Assembly: GCA_963786225.1 (NCBI GenBank)
Contig: CAWAYQ010000025.1
Location: 1-64,000 of the forward strand
DNA length: 64,000 bases
From: Flaviflagellibacter sp963786225
Lineage (GTDB): Bacteria; Pseudomonadota; Alphaproteobacteria; Rhizobiales; Methylopilaceae
Direction: 5' to 3'
Under the pieces are notes generated by a model, which saw nothing but the letters and a program-made list of their open reading frames with translations, was not told the origin of the DNA and ran no database searches. Position numbers and translations under genes: made by a program. How positions within the stretch are numbered: position 1 is the first letter of the stretch; each line of letters begins with the position of its first letter. Shown here in pieces: positions 26,165 to 34,441 of the stretch.

Positions 26165-26223
26165 CTCCGCGCCATAAAATCAGAGAGAGCGGCCAATCGA
26201 GTAGCCGCTCCAGGAGGAAAAGG

Positions 26224-26442
26224 ATGAAGACCGAAGATCGCAGTGCGATCGACCGCCGCCGGTTCCTCGGCGTGGCCGGCATCGCCACCACAGCGGCCGC
26301 CGCAGGCGTCACGCCGCTGCTTTCGACCGACGCTCAGGCCTACGACCCCGGGCAGGGCGAAACGAAATCCAAGTACCAGCCCGACAGTCCGGATGTGCAG
26401 GCGTTCTACCGGACGAACGGCTACGAGAGCCCGAAGAAGTGA
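26224..26442 (+). CDS. Small twin-arginine-signal protein of the formate dehydrogenase operon
   Basis: A 72-aa protein with a strong ribosome-binding site (AGGAGGAAAAGG). It opens with a twin-arginine leader, DRRRFLGVAGIATTAAAAG, cleaved after about residue 40 (TDAQA), leaving a mature peptide of about 32 residues rich in polar residues (YDPGQGETKSKYQPDSPDVQ). It lies 7 bp before the alpha-subunit gene. Small Tat-leader proteins at this spot recur in alphaproteobacterial formate dehydrogenase operons, and they may be a subunit or a chaperone decoy; the sequence does not decide. Confidence 0.75.
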   Translation: MKTEDRSAIDRRRFLGVAGIATTAAAAGVTPLLSTDAQAYDPGQGETKSKYQPDSPDVQAFYRTNGYESPKK

Positions 26443-26449
26443 GGCGGTG

Positions 26450-29377
26450 ATGCTGACGAAACGCAGAAATCTCCAGCCCGGCCGCCGTGAAGCCTCCGCC
26501 CTTCCCGGCGGCATCGACCGCCGCGCCTTTCTGAAGCGCTCGGGCCTCGCGGTCGGCGGCGCCGCCGTGTTCTCGACCATGATGCCGGGCTCCGTCCGCA
26601 AGGCCGAAGCGATTAGCGGACCTGAACCCGGCGTACCGATCACCATCAAGAAAAACATCTGCACCCATTGCTCGGTCGGCTGCACCGTCACGGCCGAGGT
26701 GCAGAACGGCGTCTGGACGGGTCAGGAGCCGAGCTGGAACAGCCCGATCAACCGCGGCACTCACTGCTGCAAGGGCGCGGCAATCCGGGAGATCGTCCAA
26801 AGCGAACGCCGCCTGAAATACCCGCTGAAGCTTGTCGGCGGGGAATGGCAGAAGATCTCGTGGGACCAGGCGCTCGACGAGATCGGCACGAAGATGCTCG
26901 AGATCCGCCAAAAGGCCGGCGCGGATTCAATGTATATTCTCGGCTCCGCCAAATTCACCAACGAAGCATCCTATCTGCTCCGCAAGTTCGGTGCTTTCTG
27001 GGGCACCAACTCGGTCGACCATCAGGCGCGCATCTGCCATTCGACGACGGTCGCGGGCGTCGCCAATACCTGGGGCTACGGCGCCCAGACCAATTCCTAC
27101 AACGACATCCGTAACGCCAAGACCATGATCATCATGGGCGGCAACCCCGCCGAGGCGCATCCGGTGTCGCTGCAGCATGTTCTGAGCGGCAAGGAGATCA
27201 ACCGCGCGAACATGATCGTCATCGATCCGCGTTTCACGCGGACGGCGGCGCATGCGACGGAATATGTACGCCTGCGCGGCGGCACCGACATCCCGGTCAT
27301 CTGGGGCCTGCTCTGGCATGTCTTCCAGAACGGCTGGGAAGACAAGGAATTCATCCGCACCCGCGTCTACGGCATGGACGAGGTGCGCAAGGAAGTCGCC
27401 AAATGGACGCCCGAAGAGGTCGAGCGCGTCTCCGGAGTTCCGGGCGAGCAGCTGAAGAGGGTCGCCTATCTCTTCACCCACGAAAAACCGTCGACCCTGA
27501 TCTGGTGCATGGGCGCGACGCAGAAGACGGTCGGCACCGCGAATGTGCGGGCCTATTGCACGTTCCTGCTTGCGACCGGAAATGTCGGCGCGCCGGGCAC
27601 CGGCGCCAACATTTTCCGCGGCCACACCAATGTACAGGGCGCAACCGATCTCGGTCTCGATGTCACCAACCTGCCGCTCTATTACGGCCTGACCGAGAGC
27701 GCGTGGAAGCATTGGGCGCGCGTCTGGGAGGTCGATTATCAATACTTCCAGGATCGCTTCGACGAAGTGCCGGTGAAGGCCGGACGCAAGCCGCGCACCC
27801 GCAAACAGAATATGGAAACCCCCGGCATCACCTCGACGCGGTGGTTCGATGCGGTTCTCATGCCGGACGACGAGATCGATCAGCGTGCGCCCCTCAAGGG
27901 CATGCTGGTCATGGGTCATGGCGGAAATACCGTCACGCGCGTCCCCGAAATGATCAAAGGCATGGAGAAGCTGGAACTTCTCGTTGTCGCCGATCCGCAC
28001 CCGACCACGTTCGCTGCGATCGGCAACCGCAAGGACGGCACCTATCTCCTGCCGATCGCGACCTCTCTCGAATGTGACGGTTCGCGCACGGCCTCGAACC
28101 GCTCGCTGCAATGGGGAGAAAAGATCGTCGAGCCGGCGTTCGAGTCGAAGAACGATTACGAGGTAATGTATCTCCTCGCGAAAAAACTCGGCTTCGCCGA
28201 ACAGATGTTCAAGAACATCAAGGTCGAGGGCAACAAGCCGCTGGCGGAGGACATCCTTCGCGAGATCAATCGTGGCGGATGGTCGACCGGTTATTGCGGT
28301 CAGTCGCCGGAGCGGCTGAAGGCTCATATGGCCAATCAGGACAAGTTCGACCTGGTTACGCTTCGAGCGCCGAAGGATATCCCCGATGTCGGCGGCGATT
28401 ATTACGGGCTGCCCTGGCCATGCTGGGGCAAGCCGGAGGTCAGGCACCCCGGATCGGCCATTCTGTACAACACCAGTCTCAGGGTCTGGGACGGCGGTGG
28501 AACGTTCCGCGCGCGGTTCGGTGTCGAGCGCAACGGCGAGACACTTCTTGCCGAGGATTCCTACTCGAAGGACTCCGAACTCACCGACGGCTATCCGGAG
28601 TTCAGTTACGGGCTGCTTAAAAAGCTCGGCTGGGAGAAGGACCTCACCGCCGACGAGCGCGCGACGATCCTCAAGATCGGCGGCGACAAGCCGGACGCGG
28701 TGAGCTGGGCAATCGATCTGTCCGGCGGCATCCAGCGCGTCTGCATGGACCACAACGTGATCCATTACGGAAACGGAAAGGCCCGTGTGAACGCCTGGAA
28801 CCTGCCGGACCCCGTGCCGGTGCACCGCGAGCCGATCTATACGCCGCGTGCCGACCTTGTCGCCAAATATCCGACGCGGCCGGACGAGCGGCAGTTCCGC
28901 ATCCCGAACATCGGCATGTCCGTGCAGAAAGCGGCCGTCGACAACCGCGTCGCGGAACGGTTCCCGATCATCCTGACCTCGGGCCGCCTCGTCGAATACG
29001 AAGGCGGCGGTGAGGAGACGCGGTCCAACAGGTGGCTCGCCGAACTGCAGCAGGACATGTTCGTCGAAATCAATCCGGAGGATGCTTCGTCGCGCGGGAT
29101 CAGCGACGGCCAGTGGGTCTGGGTCTCGGGCGCGGAGAACAATTCCAAAGCCCGCGTGAAGGCGCTGGTGACGGAGCGGGTCGGCAAGGGCGTTGCGTAC
29201 ATGCCGTTCCACTTCTCCGGCTGGTATCAGGGCGAGGATCTGCGCCGGAAATATCCGCAAGGCGCCGACCCATACGTTCTGGGAGAAAGCGTCAATACGT
29301 TGACAACATACGGCTTCGATCCCGTCACGGGTATGCAGGAAGCGAAGTGCACGCTCTGTCAGATCGCGGCGACGTAG
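26450..29377 (+). CDS. fdh3A: Membrane-bound formate dehydrogenase, catalytic alpha subunit
   Basis: Periplasmic Mo/W-bis-MGD formate dehydrogenase of 975 aa. The ATG at 26450 opens a twin-arginine leader, RRAFLKRSGLAVGGAAVFS. The proximal [4Fe-4S] motif starts with CTHCSVGC at residue 71. The catalytic position is Cys196 in HQARICHSTT, a cysteine where enterobacterial FdnG has selenocysteine, followed by the catalytic His. The C-terminal cofactor domain ends QEAKCTLCQIAAT. Formate is oxidised to CO2, with electrons passing to the beta and gamma subunits. The gene set and lengths match the FDH3-type cytochrome-linked enzyme of methylotrophs. Nearby Tup genes suggest tungsten as the metal, but Mo is possible. 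Confidence 0.93.
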   Translation: MLTKRRNLQPGRREASALPGGIDRRAFLKRSGLAVGGAAVFSTMMPGSVRKAEAISGPEPGVPITIKKNICTHCSVGCTVTAEVQNGVWTGQEPSWNSPINRGTHCCKGAAIREIVQSERRLKYPLKLVGGEWQKISWDQALDEIGTKMLEIRQKAGADSMYILGSAKFTNEASYLLRKFGAFWGTNSVDHQARICHSTTVAGVANTWGYGAQTNSYNDIRNAKTMIIMGGNPAEAHPVSLQHVLSGKEINRANMIVIDPRFTRTAAHATEYVRLRGGTDIPVIWGLLWHVFQNGWEDKEFIRTRVYGMDEVRKEVAKWTPEEVERVSGVPGEQLKRVAYLFTHEKPSTLIWCMGATQKTVGTANVRAYCTFLLATGNVGAPGTGANIFRGHTNVQGATDLGLDVTNLPLYYGLTESAWKHWARVWEVDYQYFQDRFDEVPVKAGRKPRTRKQNMETPGITSTRWFDAVLMPDDEIDQRAPLKGMLVMGHGGNTVTRVPEMIKGMEKLELLVVADPHPTTFAAIGNRKDGTYLLPIATSLECDGSRTASNRSLQWGEKIVEPAFESKNDYEVMYLLAKKLGFAEQMFKNIKVEGNKPLAEDILREINRGGWSTGYCGQSPERLKAHMANQDKFDLVTLRAPKDIPDVGGDYYGLPWPCWGKPEVRHPGSAILYNTSLRVWDGGGTFRARFGVERNGETLLAEDSYSKDSELTDGYPEFSYGLLKKLGWEKDLTADERATILKIGGDKPDAVSWAIDLSGGIQRVCMDHNVIHYGNGKARVNAWNLPDPVPVHREPIYTPRADLVAKYPTRPDERQFRIPNIGMSVQKAAVDNRVAERFPIILTSGRLVEYEGGGEETRSNRWLAELQQDMFVEINPEDASSRGISDGQWVWVSGAENNSKARVKALVTERVGKGVAYMPFHFSGWYQGEDLRRKYPQGADPYVLGESVNTLTTYGFDPVTGMQEAKCTLCQIAAT

Positions 29378-29391
29378 GGAGATAACAAGAC

Positions 29392-29988
29392 ATGGCCCGC
29401 ATGAAATTCCTCTGCGACGCCGAGCGCTGCATCGAATGCAATGCTTGCGTGACGGCGTGCAAGAACGAACACGACGTCCCCTGGGGCATCAACCGCCGCC
29501 GGGTCGTGACGTTGAACGACGGCAAGCCGGGCGAACGCTCGGTGTCGATGGCCTGCATGCACTGCACCGACGCGCCTTGCGCGGCGGTCTGTCCGGTGGA
29601 TTGCTTCTTCACGACTGCCGATGCCATTGTCCTGCACTCGAAGGATCTGTGCATCGGTTGCGGCTATTGCTTCTACGCCTGCCCATTCGGCGCACCGCAA
29701 TATCCGCGTGTCGGCAATTTCGGCTCGCGCGGCAAGATGGACAAATGCACCTATTGCGCCGGCGGTCCGGAGCCGGACAACAGCGCTATTGAGTACGAGA
29801 AATACGGTCGCAATCGCATCGCCGAGGGCAAGCTGCCTCTGTGCGCCGAAATGTGCTCGACCAAGTCGCTGCTTGCGGGCGACGGCGAGATCATCGCCAC
29901 GATCTACAAGGAGCGCGTCGCCAAGCGCGGCTACGGCACCGGTGCATGGGGTTGGCAGACGGCTTATCGCGAAACCGTGCAGACCTGA
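29392..29988 (+). CDS. fdh3B: Formate dehydrogenase iron-sulfur beta subunit
   Basis: A 198-aa ferredoxin-like subunit with four [4Fe-4S] clusters: CIECNACVTACKNEHDVPWG, CMHCTDAPCAAVCPVDC, CIGCGYCFYACPFGAPQ, and a last group around CTYCAGGPE with CAEMC. It relays electrons from the catalytic subunit to the membrane cytochrome. There is no leader of its own, so it probably crosses the membrane with the alpha subunit (hitch-hiker Tat export). It starts 14 bp after fdh3A. Confidence 0.92.
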   Translation: MARMKFLCDAERCIECNACVTACKNEHDVPWGINRRRVVTLNDGKPGERSVSMACMHCTDAPCAAVCPVDCFFTTADAIVLHSKDLCIGCGYCFYACPFGAPQYPRVGNFGSRGKMDKCTYCAGGPEPDNSAIEYEKYGRNRIAEGKLPLCAEMCSTKSLLAGDGEIIATIYKERVAKRGYGTGAWGWQTAYRETVQT

Positions 29989-29998
29989 GGAGACGGGG

Positions 29999-31033
29999 AT
30001 GAAAAAACTTTCGGTTCTCGTCGCCGCCGCGGCTCTGCTTTCGCTTCAGGCTTCACCGGTCTTTGCGCAGGGCGCCGCCGTTCCGCCGGCGCAGCAGTCA
30101 GGAAATCCCAGCGGCCTCGATCCGACCGCGAGCGCCCCGACCGAGAAGCAGATGCTCGATGCGCTTCGGGGCGGGAGGCTCGAGGGCCGCGTAACGATAC
30201 CGGACCAGAAGAGCCGCGTGCTCGAACAGCCCGAAGGCCGCGACTACCAAGCCTTCCGGGAAGGCTGGCTGCCGTGGATCGGCGCCGTCTTCGTTCTCGG
30301 AATGCTTGTCCTGCTCGGCGCGTTCTACTTCGTGCGCGGACGCGTCATGCTTCGAGCGGATGCGTGGACGGGCCGGAAGATCCTGCGTTTCACGTTTGTC
30401 GAACGGCTGATCCACTGGACGACGGCGACGGCGTTTATCCTGCTCGCCTTGACGGGTCTGAATTACATCTTCGGCAAGAGACTTCTGTTTCCGCTGATCG
30501 GGCCCGACGCGTTCGCTGTCTGGAGCCAATGGTCGAAGTACGTCCACAATTTCGTCTCGTGGGCGTTCATGATCGGCATTGTCCTGATGATTGTGTTCTG
30601 GATCAGGGGCAACATCCCGGACCGCACGGATATCAGATGGCTCCGCGAGTACGGCGGCCTCGTGGGCAACAAGCACCCCCCGGCGCGGCGCTTCAATGCC
30701 GGCCAGAAGCTGGTCTTCTGGTCGGTGGCCATCGGTGGCGTCGCGCTGTCGATCACCGGTTTGATGATGCTGTTTCCGTTTACAGTTTCCGGCATCAACG
30801 GCATGCACATCGCGCAGTACATACATGCGGTCGTCGGGCTCGGTCTGATCGCCGTCATCCTCGGCCACATCTATATCGGCACGCTCGGGGAGGAAGGGGC
30901 CTATGATGCCATGGGATCGGGCGAGGTCGACGTCGGCTGGGCCACGACCCATCACAGCCTGTGGGTCGAGGAGGAGCAGGCCAAAAACGCAAAGGGGCCG
31001 CAATTGCGGCCCCGCGCACAGCCCGCGGAGTGA
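29999..31033 (+). CDS. fdh3C: Formate dehydrogenase cytochrome b gamma subunit
   Basis: A 344-aa diheme cytochrome b subunit. The ATG at 29999 gives a cleavable signal (MKKLSVLVAAAALLSLQASPVFAQ), a polar segment, then four membrane helices. Candidate heme ligands are the histidines in ERLIHWTT, SKYVHNF, YIHAVVG and ILGHIYIG. The C-terminal tail (residues about 310-344) is cytosolic and polar. It takes electrons from the beta subunit and gives them to quinone or another membrane carrier. It starts 10 bp after fdh3B. Confidence 0.9.
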   Translation: MKKLSVLVAAAALLSLQASPVFAQGAAVPPAQQSGNPSGLDPTASAPTEKQMLDALRGGRLEGRVTIPDQKSRVLEQPEGRDYQAFREGWLPWIGAVFVLGMLVLLGAFYFVRGRVMLRADAWTGRKILRFTFVERLIHWTTATAFILLALTGLNYIFGKRLLFPLIGPDAFAVWSQWSKYVHNFVSWAFMIGIVLMIVFWIRGNIPDRTDIRWLREYGGLVGNKHPPARRFNAGQKLVFWSVAIGGVALSITGLMMLFPFTVSGINGMHIAQYIHAVVGLGLIAVILGHIYIGTLGEEGAYDAMGSGEVDVGWATTHHSLWVEEEQAKNAKGPQLRPRAQPAE

Positions 31034-31037
31034 CCTG

Positions 31038-31778
31038 ATGCGGACGCTCGCTTTTACGCTTCTTGCCGCAACCTGCCTTGCTACGTCCGGATGGGCGCAG
31101 ACGGTCGCGCCACCGGCCGCGCCGCCCGCTGCGGTATCGCCGGCTGCTCCTCCGCCGGCGGCCACGCCGCCCTCGCCGGAGGCAACTCCGCCAGCGGCCG
31201 CGCCCCCCGCAGTTTCCGCAACGCCGGCGGCCTCTCCGCCACCGGCCGCACCGCCCGCGGCTGCCGCAGCGCCGGCCGCCCCTCCGCCGCCGATTGCCGC
31301 CAACCCGGCGGGCGGACCCGCCAATATCTGCGCTGAACTCGTGGCATTCCTGACGCCGAAACCTCCACCGGCTCCGGCTGAATCCGCACCGCCCGGCGCC
31401 CCTCCGCCGGCCGCACCGCAGTCGGGCAGCGGATCGGCGCAGCAGGCGTCGGGTCAGTCCGGCGTTGCCGTCGAGGCTCCGAAACCCGGCGCTCCCGGCG
31501 CGCCGGCGGGGCAGGGCACGAATGCGCCACAGACGTCAGGCCTCAGCGCGCCGATACCGAAGCCGCCGGACCCGCCGGCGAAGAAGCCGAGCATGAAGTT
31601 GGAAGAGGCGCAGGCCCTAGCCGCAGCCAACAATATCGCCGGCTGCCAGGCCGCAGCGCGCAAAACGCGCCGCGAGGGGGTCGACATGCCGTTGCCTCTG
31701 CTGGCGCTCGCCGCGCTCGACCTTAAATATCACCAGCAGGCGGCACCCGCCCCTGCGCTCCCAGGAGCCACACCTTGA
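31038..31778 (+). CDS. Exported proline/alanine-rich protein of the formate dehydrogenase operon
   Basis: A 246-aa protein with a signal peptide (MRTLAFTLLAATCLATSGWAQ) and a long disordered region made almost entirely of Ala and Pro (residues about 22-105 and 115-175). A single short ordered segment sits between them (GGPANICAELVAFLTPKP). The C-terminal part, KKPSMKLEEAQALAAANNIAGCQAAARKTRREG, looks like a small helical domain with one cysteine. It starts 4 bp after fdh3C and overlaps the next gene. It could be a periplasmic spacer or anchor for the enzyme; no homologue family is recognised. Confidence 0.75.
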   Translation: MRTLAFTLLAATCLATSGWAQTVAPPAAPPAAVSPAAPPPAATPPSPEATPPAAAPPAVSATPAASPPPAAPPAAAAAPAAPPPPIAANPAGGPANICAELVAFLTPKPPPAPAESAPPGAPPPAAPQSGSGSAQQASGQSGVAVEAPKPGAPGAPAGQGTNAPQTSGLSAPIPKPPDPPAKKPSMKLEEAQALAAANNIAGCQAAARKTRREGVDMPLPLLALAALDLKYHQQAAPAPALPGATP

Positions 31779-31966
31779 AAGCCATCTTCTCGGGTATTGT
31801 CATCGCGCTGGCCGTTGGCGTCCTGGCGGCGTTCGTTCTCAACGAAAGTCAGCGGACGAGCTATAGTGTCTTCAAGACGCAGAGCGTCCGGTTGGGGGAT
31901 CCTGGCTACAATCTTGTCGGACCGAAATGGACCGGCGAAAACACCGTACCCGACACCGGCACCTGA
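31775..31966 (+). CDS. Small single-helix membrane protein
   Basis: A 63-aa protein with one N-terminal membrane helix (KAIFSGIVIALAVGVLAAFVL) and a polar C-terminal part (residues 24-63, SVFKTQSVRLGDPGYNLVGPKWTG). The TTG at 31775 overlaps the previous stop (TTGA), and a CAGGAG lies upstream, so the two genes are coupled. It may be a small accessory subunit of the membrane-bound formate dehydrogenase. It is the last gene of the operon. Confidence 0.65.
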   Translation: MKAIFSGIVIALAVGVLAAFVLNESQRTSYSVFKTQSVRLGDPGYNLVGPKWTGENTVPDTGT

Positions 31967-31969
31967 GCC

Positions 31970-32383
31970 TCAGCCGCCGCGAAATCCTTTTATCCGATCG
32001 TCGCCCTTGCCGATGGCCGGCTTGAAATGCGCCGTGCGCGCTGCATCCAGAACATTGTCGATGAAACGCCGGTAATCGCTGCCATCGTTGGCTTCCGGTA
32101 TCGGGCCGACAGAGCCGCCATATGTGCCTTCGTCGGAGGCTGCCGCGGCATCCGCTTCAAAGGCCGGCAGAAAAACGGCGTCGCCTTCGCGATCCCCCTC
32201 GCCGACGTGGTGGGACGTGCGAACGAGAGCGAAGGCGCCCTCGGAATCGGGTCCGGACAGAATCTTCAGGCCGTAAACGACGGTCGCGTTGCCGCGGCTG
32301 TTGCGCGAGGCGTCCTGCTCCCAGGCATCCGGCCCATATATGCTTTCAACACTGGCCCGGTCATTGACGTTTGCCTTTATCAT
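31970..32383 (-). CDS. Hypothetical protein divergent from fdh1BA
   Basis: A 137-aa soluble protein of unknown family. The ATG at 32383 is chosen for the GGGAGG just upstream; an ATG twelve codons earlier is also open. It is acidic, with recognisable but unassigned stretches SIYGPDAWEQDASRNSRGNATVVYG and the C-terminal FIDNVLDAARTAHFKPAIGKGDDRIKGF. It is convergent with the formate dehydrogenase operon to its left and divergent from fdh1BA across 293 bp. It could be linked to either system by position only. Confidence 0.55.
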   Translation of the reverse strand: MIKANVNDRASVESIYGPDAWEQDASRNSRGNATVVYGLKILSGPDSEGAFALVRTSHHVGEGDREGDAVFLPAFEADAAAASDEGTYGGSVGPIPEANDGSDYRRFIDNVLDAARTAHFKPAIGKGDDRIKGFRGG

Positions 32384-32457
32384 CCGTCCTCCCATGAGCA
32401 TGGTGTTCAACCTTCGCACCGGCCGGTTGGTTCGCCAAGTGGGGTTGAATCGCGATT

Positions 32458-32476
32458 ATTGATTGCTTCTATCAAT
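32458..32476. promoter_or_regulatory. LysR-type candidate binding site upstream of fdh1BA
   Basis: ATTGAT-N7-ATCAAT, a dyad with the size and AT-rich arms of a LysR-type (T-N11-A) operator, about 200 bp before fdh1B in an AT-rich 293-bp divergent region. LysR-type regulators are known to control formate dehydrogenase operons in other Proteobacteria. No such gene is next to this site, so the regulator would act from elsewhere. Confidence 0.45.
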
Positions 32477-32676
32477 CGATTTAAGTCACAAATAATCTGC
32501 AAAATCATGCATTCTGAGCATAATTTGCCAGGCCGAATAATAACGCATGATCTTGCAGCCGTTCGAGAGTAAAATCCTTCTAATCGGCAGGCGTCATCGC
32601 TGGAATTTTGTACGCCAGACTGTTATTTCGAGGGCCTCTGAATAGACACATCAAATCGAGCGGGACCTGTAACGAC

Positions 32677-34431
32677 GTGAGCGCGCCAACCACCACGGTC
32701 AGCCATCCCAGCGCAGGCAAAGACGTGCCGGCACGTAGCATCCATCCCGGCTCCGGTCGCCGCAAGACGCGCGACCAGCAAAAGGGCCGGCAGACTGATC
32801 CTAAGTCCATGGCTGAGATCCAGGAACTGCTCGGCGCGCGTTCGCGTCAGCCTGATCTCCTGATCGAGCATCTGCACCTCATCCAGGACAAATACGGATG
32901 TCTCCATGCCCGCCACCTGGCGGCGCTGGCGAAGGAAATGCGCCTCGCTCTGGTCGAGGTCTATGAAGTCGCGAGCTTCTACGCCCATTTCGACATCGTG
33001 CTCGACGGCGAACCGGCGCCGGCGCCGATCACCGTCCGCGTGTGCGATTCCCTTTCGTGCGAACTCGCCGGCGCCCAGCAGCTCCTGAAGGCTCTCGAGG
33101 ACGGATGCGACGCGACTCAGGTCCGCGTCGTGCGCGCCCCGTGCATGGGCGGATGTCACAATGCTCCGGTGGTCGCGATCGGCCATTCGCTGCACGAGCA
33201 CGCAACGGTCAAGAGCGTGAAGGAGGCCGTCGCGCACGGTCATACCCATCCGCATATTCCCGATTACATCCCGTTTGAAAAATACGTCCACGGCGGCGGC
33301 TATGCCCTGTTGAAGGACTGCATCGGCGGCAAGCGCGACGTCGAGAGCGTCATTACGCCTCTCGAGGACGCCGGCATTCGCGGCCTCGGCGGCGCGGGCT
33401 TCCCGACGGGACGCAAATGGCGCTTCGTGCGTGCCGAGCCCGGGCCGCGCCTGATGGCGATCAACGCCGACGAGGGCGAACCGGGTACGTTCAAGGACCG
33501 CTTCTATCTCGAGACGGATCCCCACCGTTTCCTCGAAGGCATGCTGATCGGCGCGTGGGCGGTCGAGGCGACCGATGTCTACATCTATCTGCGCGACGAA
33601 TATCCGCAGTGCCGCGAAATCCTGCACACCGAGATCGCGAAGCTCGAAGCAGCGGGGCTTTCGCCGCACACCAAGATTCATATGCGCCGCGGCGCTGGTG
33701 CGTACATCTGCGGCGAAGAATCCGCGATGCTGGAATCGATCGAAGGCAAGCGCGGCCTGCCGCGCCACAAGCCGCCGTTCCCGTCGGTGGTTGGTCTGTT
33801 CGGCCGCCCGACGCTCATCAACAATGTCGAGACCGTTTATTGGGTTCGCGAAATCCTGGAGAAGGGCGGCGCCTGGTTTGCCTCGCACGGCGCAAACGGC
33901 CGCAAGGGCCTGCGCACGTTCTCGGTGTCCGGCCGCGTCAAGGAGCCGGGCGTCAAGCTGTGCCCGGCCGGCATAACGCTCACGGAACTCGTCGATCAAT
34001 ATTGCGGCGGCATGGCCGACGGTCACACGCTGAAGGGCTATCTGCCGGGCGGTCCGTCGGGCGGTATCCTGCCGGCGTCGATGGCCGATATTCCGCTCGA
34101 CTTCGGTACGCTCGAACAGCACGGCTCGTTCATCGGGTCGGCTGCGGTTGTCGTGCTGTCCGACAAAGACAATATGAGGGATGTGGCGCTCAATCTTCTG
34201 AAGTTCTTCGAGGACGAGAGCTGCGGCCAGTGCACGCCGTGCCGTGTCGGCACGGAGAAGGCCGTCCATCTCATCGAACAGCCCGTATGGGACGAAGAGC
34301 TCCTCGGGGAGTTGATGAAGGTGATGGGCGATGCGTCGATCTGCGGTCTCGGCCAGGCGGCCATGAACCCGATCAAGCAGGTCATGAAACATTTCCGCGA
34401 CGACTTTAAGTCGCTCGCCCCGGCTGAATAA
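32677..34431 (+). CDS. fdh1B: NAD-dependent formate dehydrogenase, fused NuoE-NuoF diaphorase subunit
   Basis: Cytosolic diaphorase subunit of about 584 aa. Residues about 45-190 are NuoE-like, with [2Fe-2S] ligands in CDSLSC and CMGGC. From about 200 it is NuoF-like: GLGGAGFPTGRKWRF binds FMN, INADEGEPGTFKDR binds NADH and ESCGQCTPCRVG holds a [4Fe-4S] cluster. The GTG at 32677 is preferred because upstream codons look noncoding. The NuoE-NuoF fusion and the gene that follows match the tungsten-containing FDH1 of Methylorubrum, which reduces NAD with electrons from formate. It starts a two-gene operon. Confidence 0.9.
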   Translation: MSAPTTTVSHPSAGKDVPARSIHPGSGRRKTRDQQKGRQTDPKSMAEIQELLGARSRQPDLLIEHLHLIQDKYGCLHARHLAALAKEMRLALVEVYEVASFYAHFDIVLDGEPAPAPITVRVCDSLSCELAGAQQLLKALEDGCDATQVRVVRAPCMGGCHNAPVVAIGHSLHEHATVKSVKEAVAHGHTHPHIPDYIPFEKYVHGGGYALLKDCIGGKRDVESVITPLEDAGIRGLGGAGFPTGRKWRFVRAEPGPRLMAINADEGEPGTFKDRFYLETDPHRFLEGMLIGAWAVEATDVYIYLRDEYPQCREILHTEIAKLEAAGLSPHTKIHMRRGAGAYICGEESAMLESIEGKRGLPRHKPPFPSVVGLFGRPTLINNVETVYWVREILEKGGAWFASHGANGRKGLRTFSVSGRVKEPGVKLCPAGITLTELVDQYCGGMADGHTLKGYLPGGPSGGILPASMADIPLDFGTLEQHGSFIGSAAVVVLSDKDNMRDVALNLLKFFEDESCGQCTPCRVGTEKAVHLIEQPVWDEELLGELMKVMGDASICGLGQAAMNPIKQVMKHFRDDFKSLAPAE

Positions 34432-34441
34432 GGGTCCGAAT

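Noticed and set aside
26927..29260. Long open frame (777 codons) on the minus strand opposite fdh3A
   Set aside because: It mirrors the codon pattern of the GC-rich plus-strand gene and has no recognisable protein features; the plus-strand formate dehydrogenase is certain.
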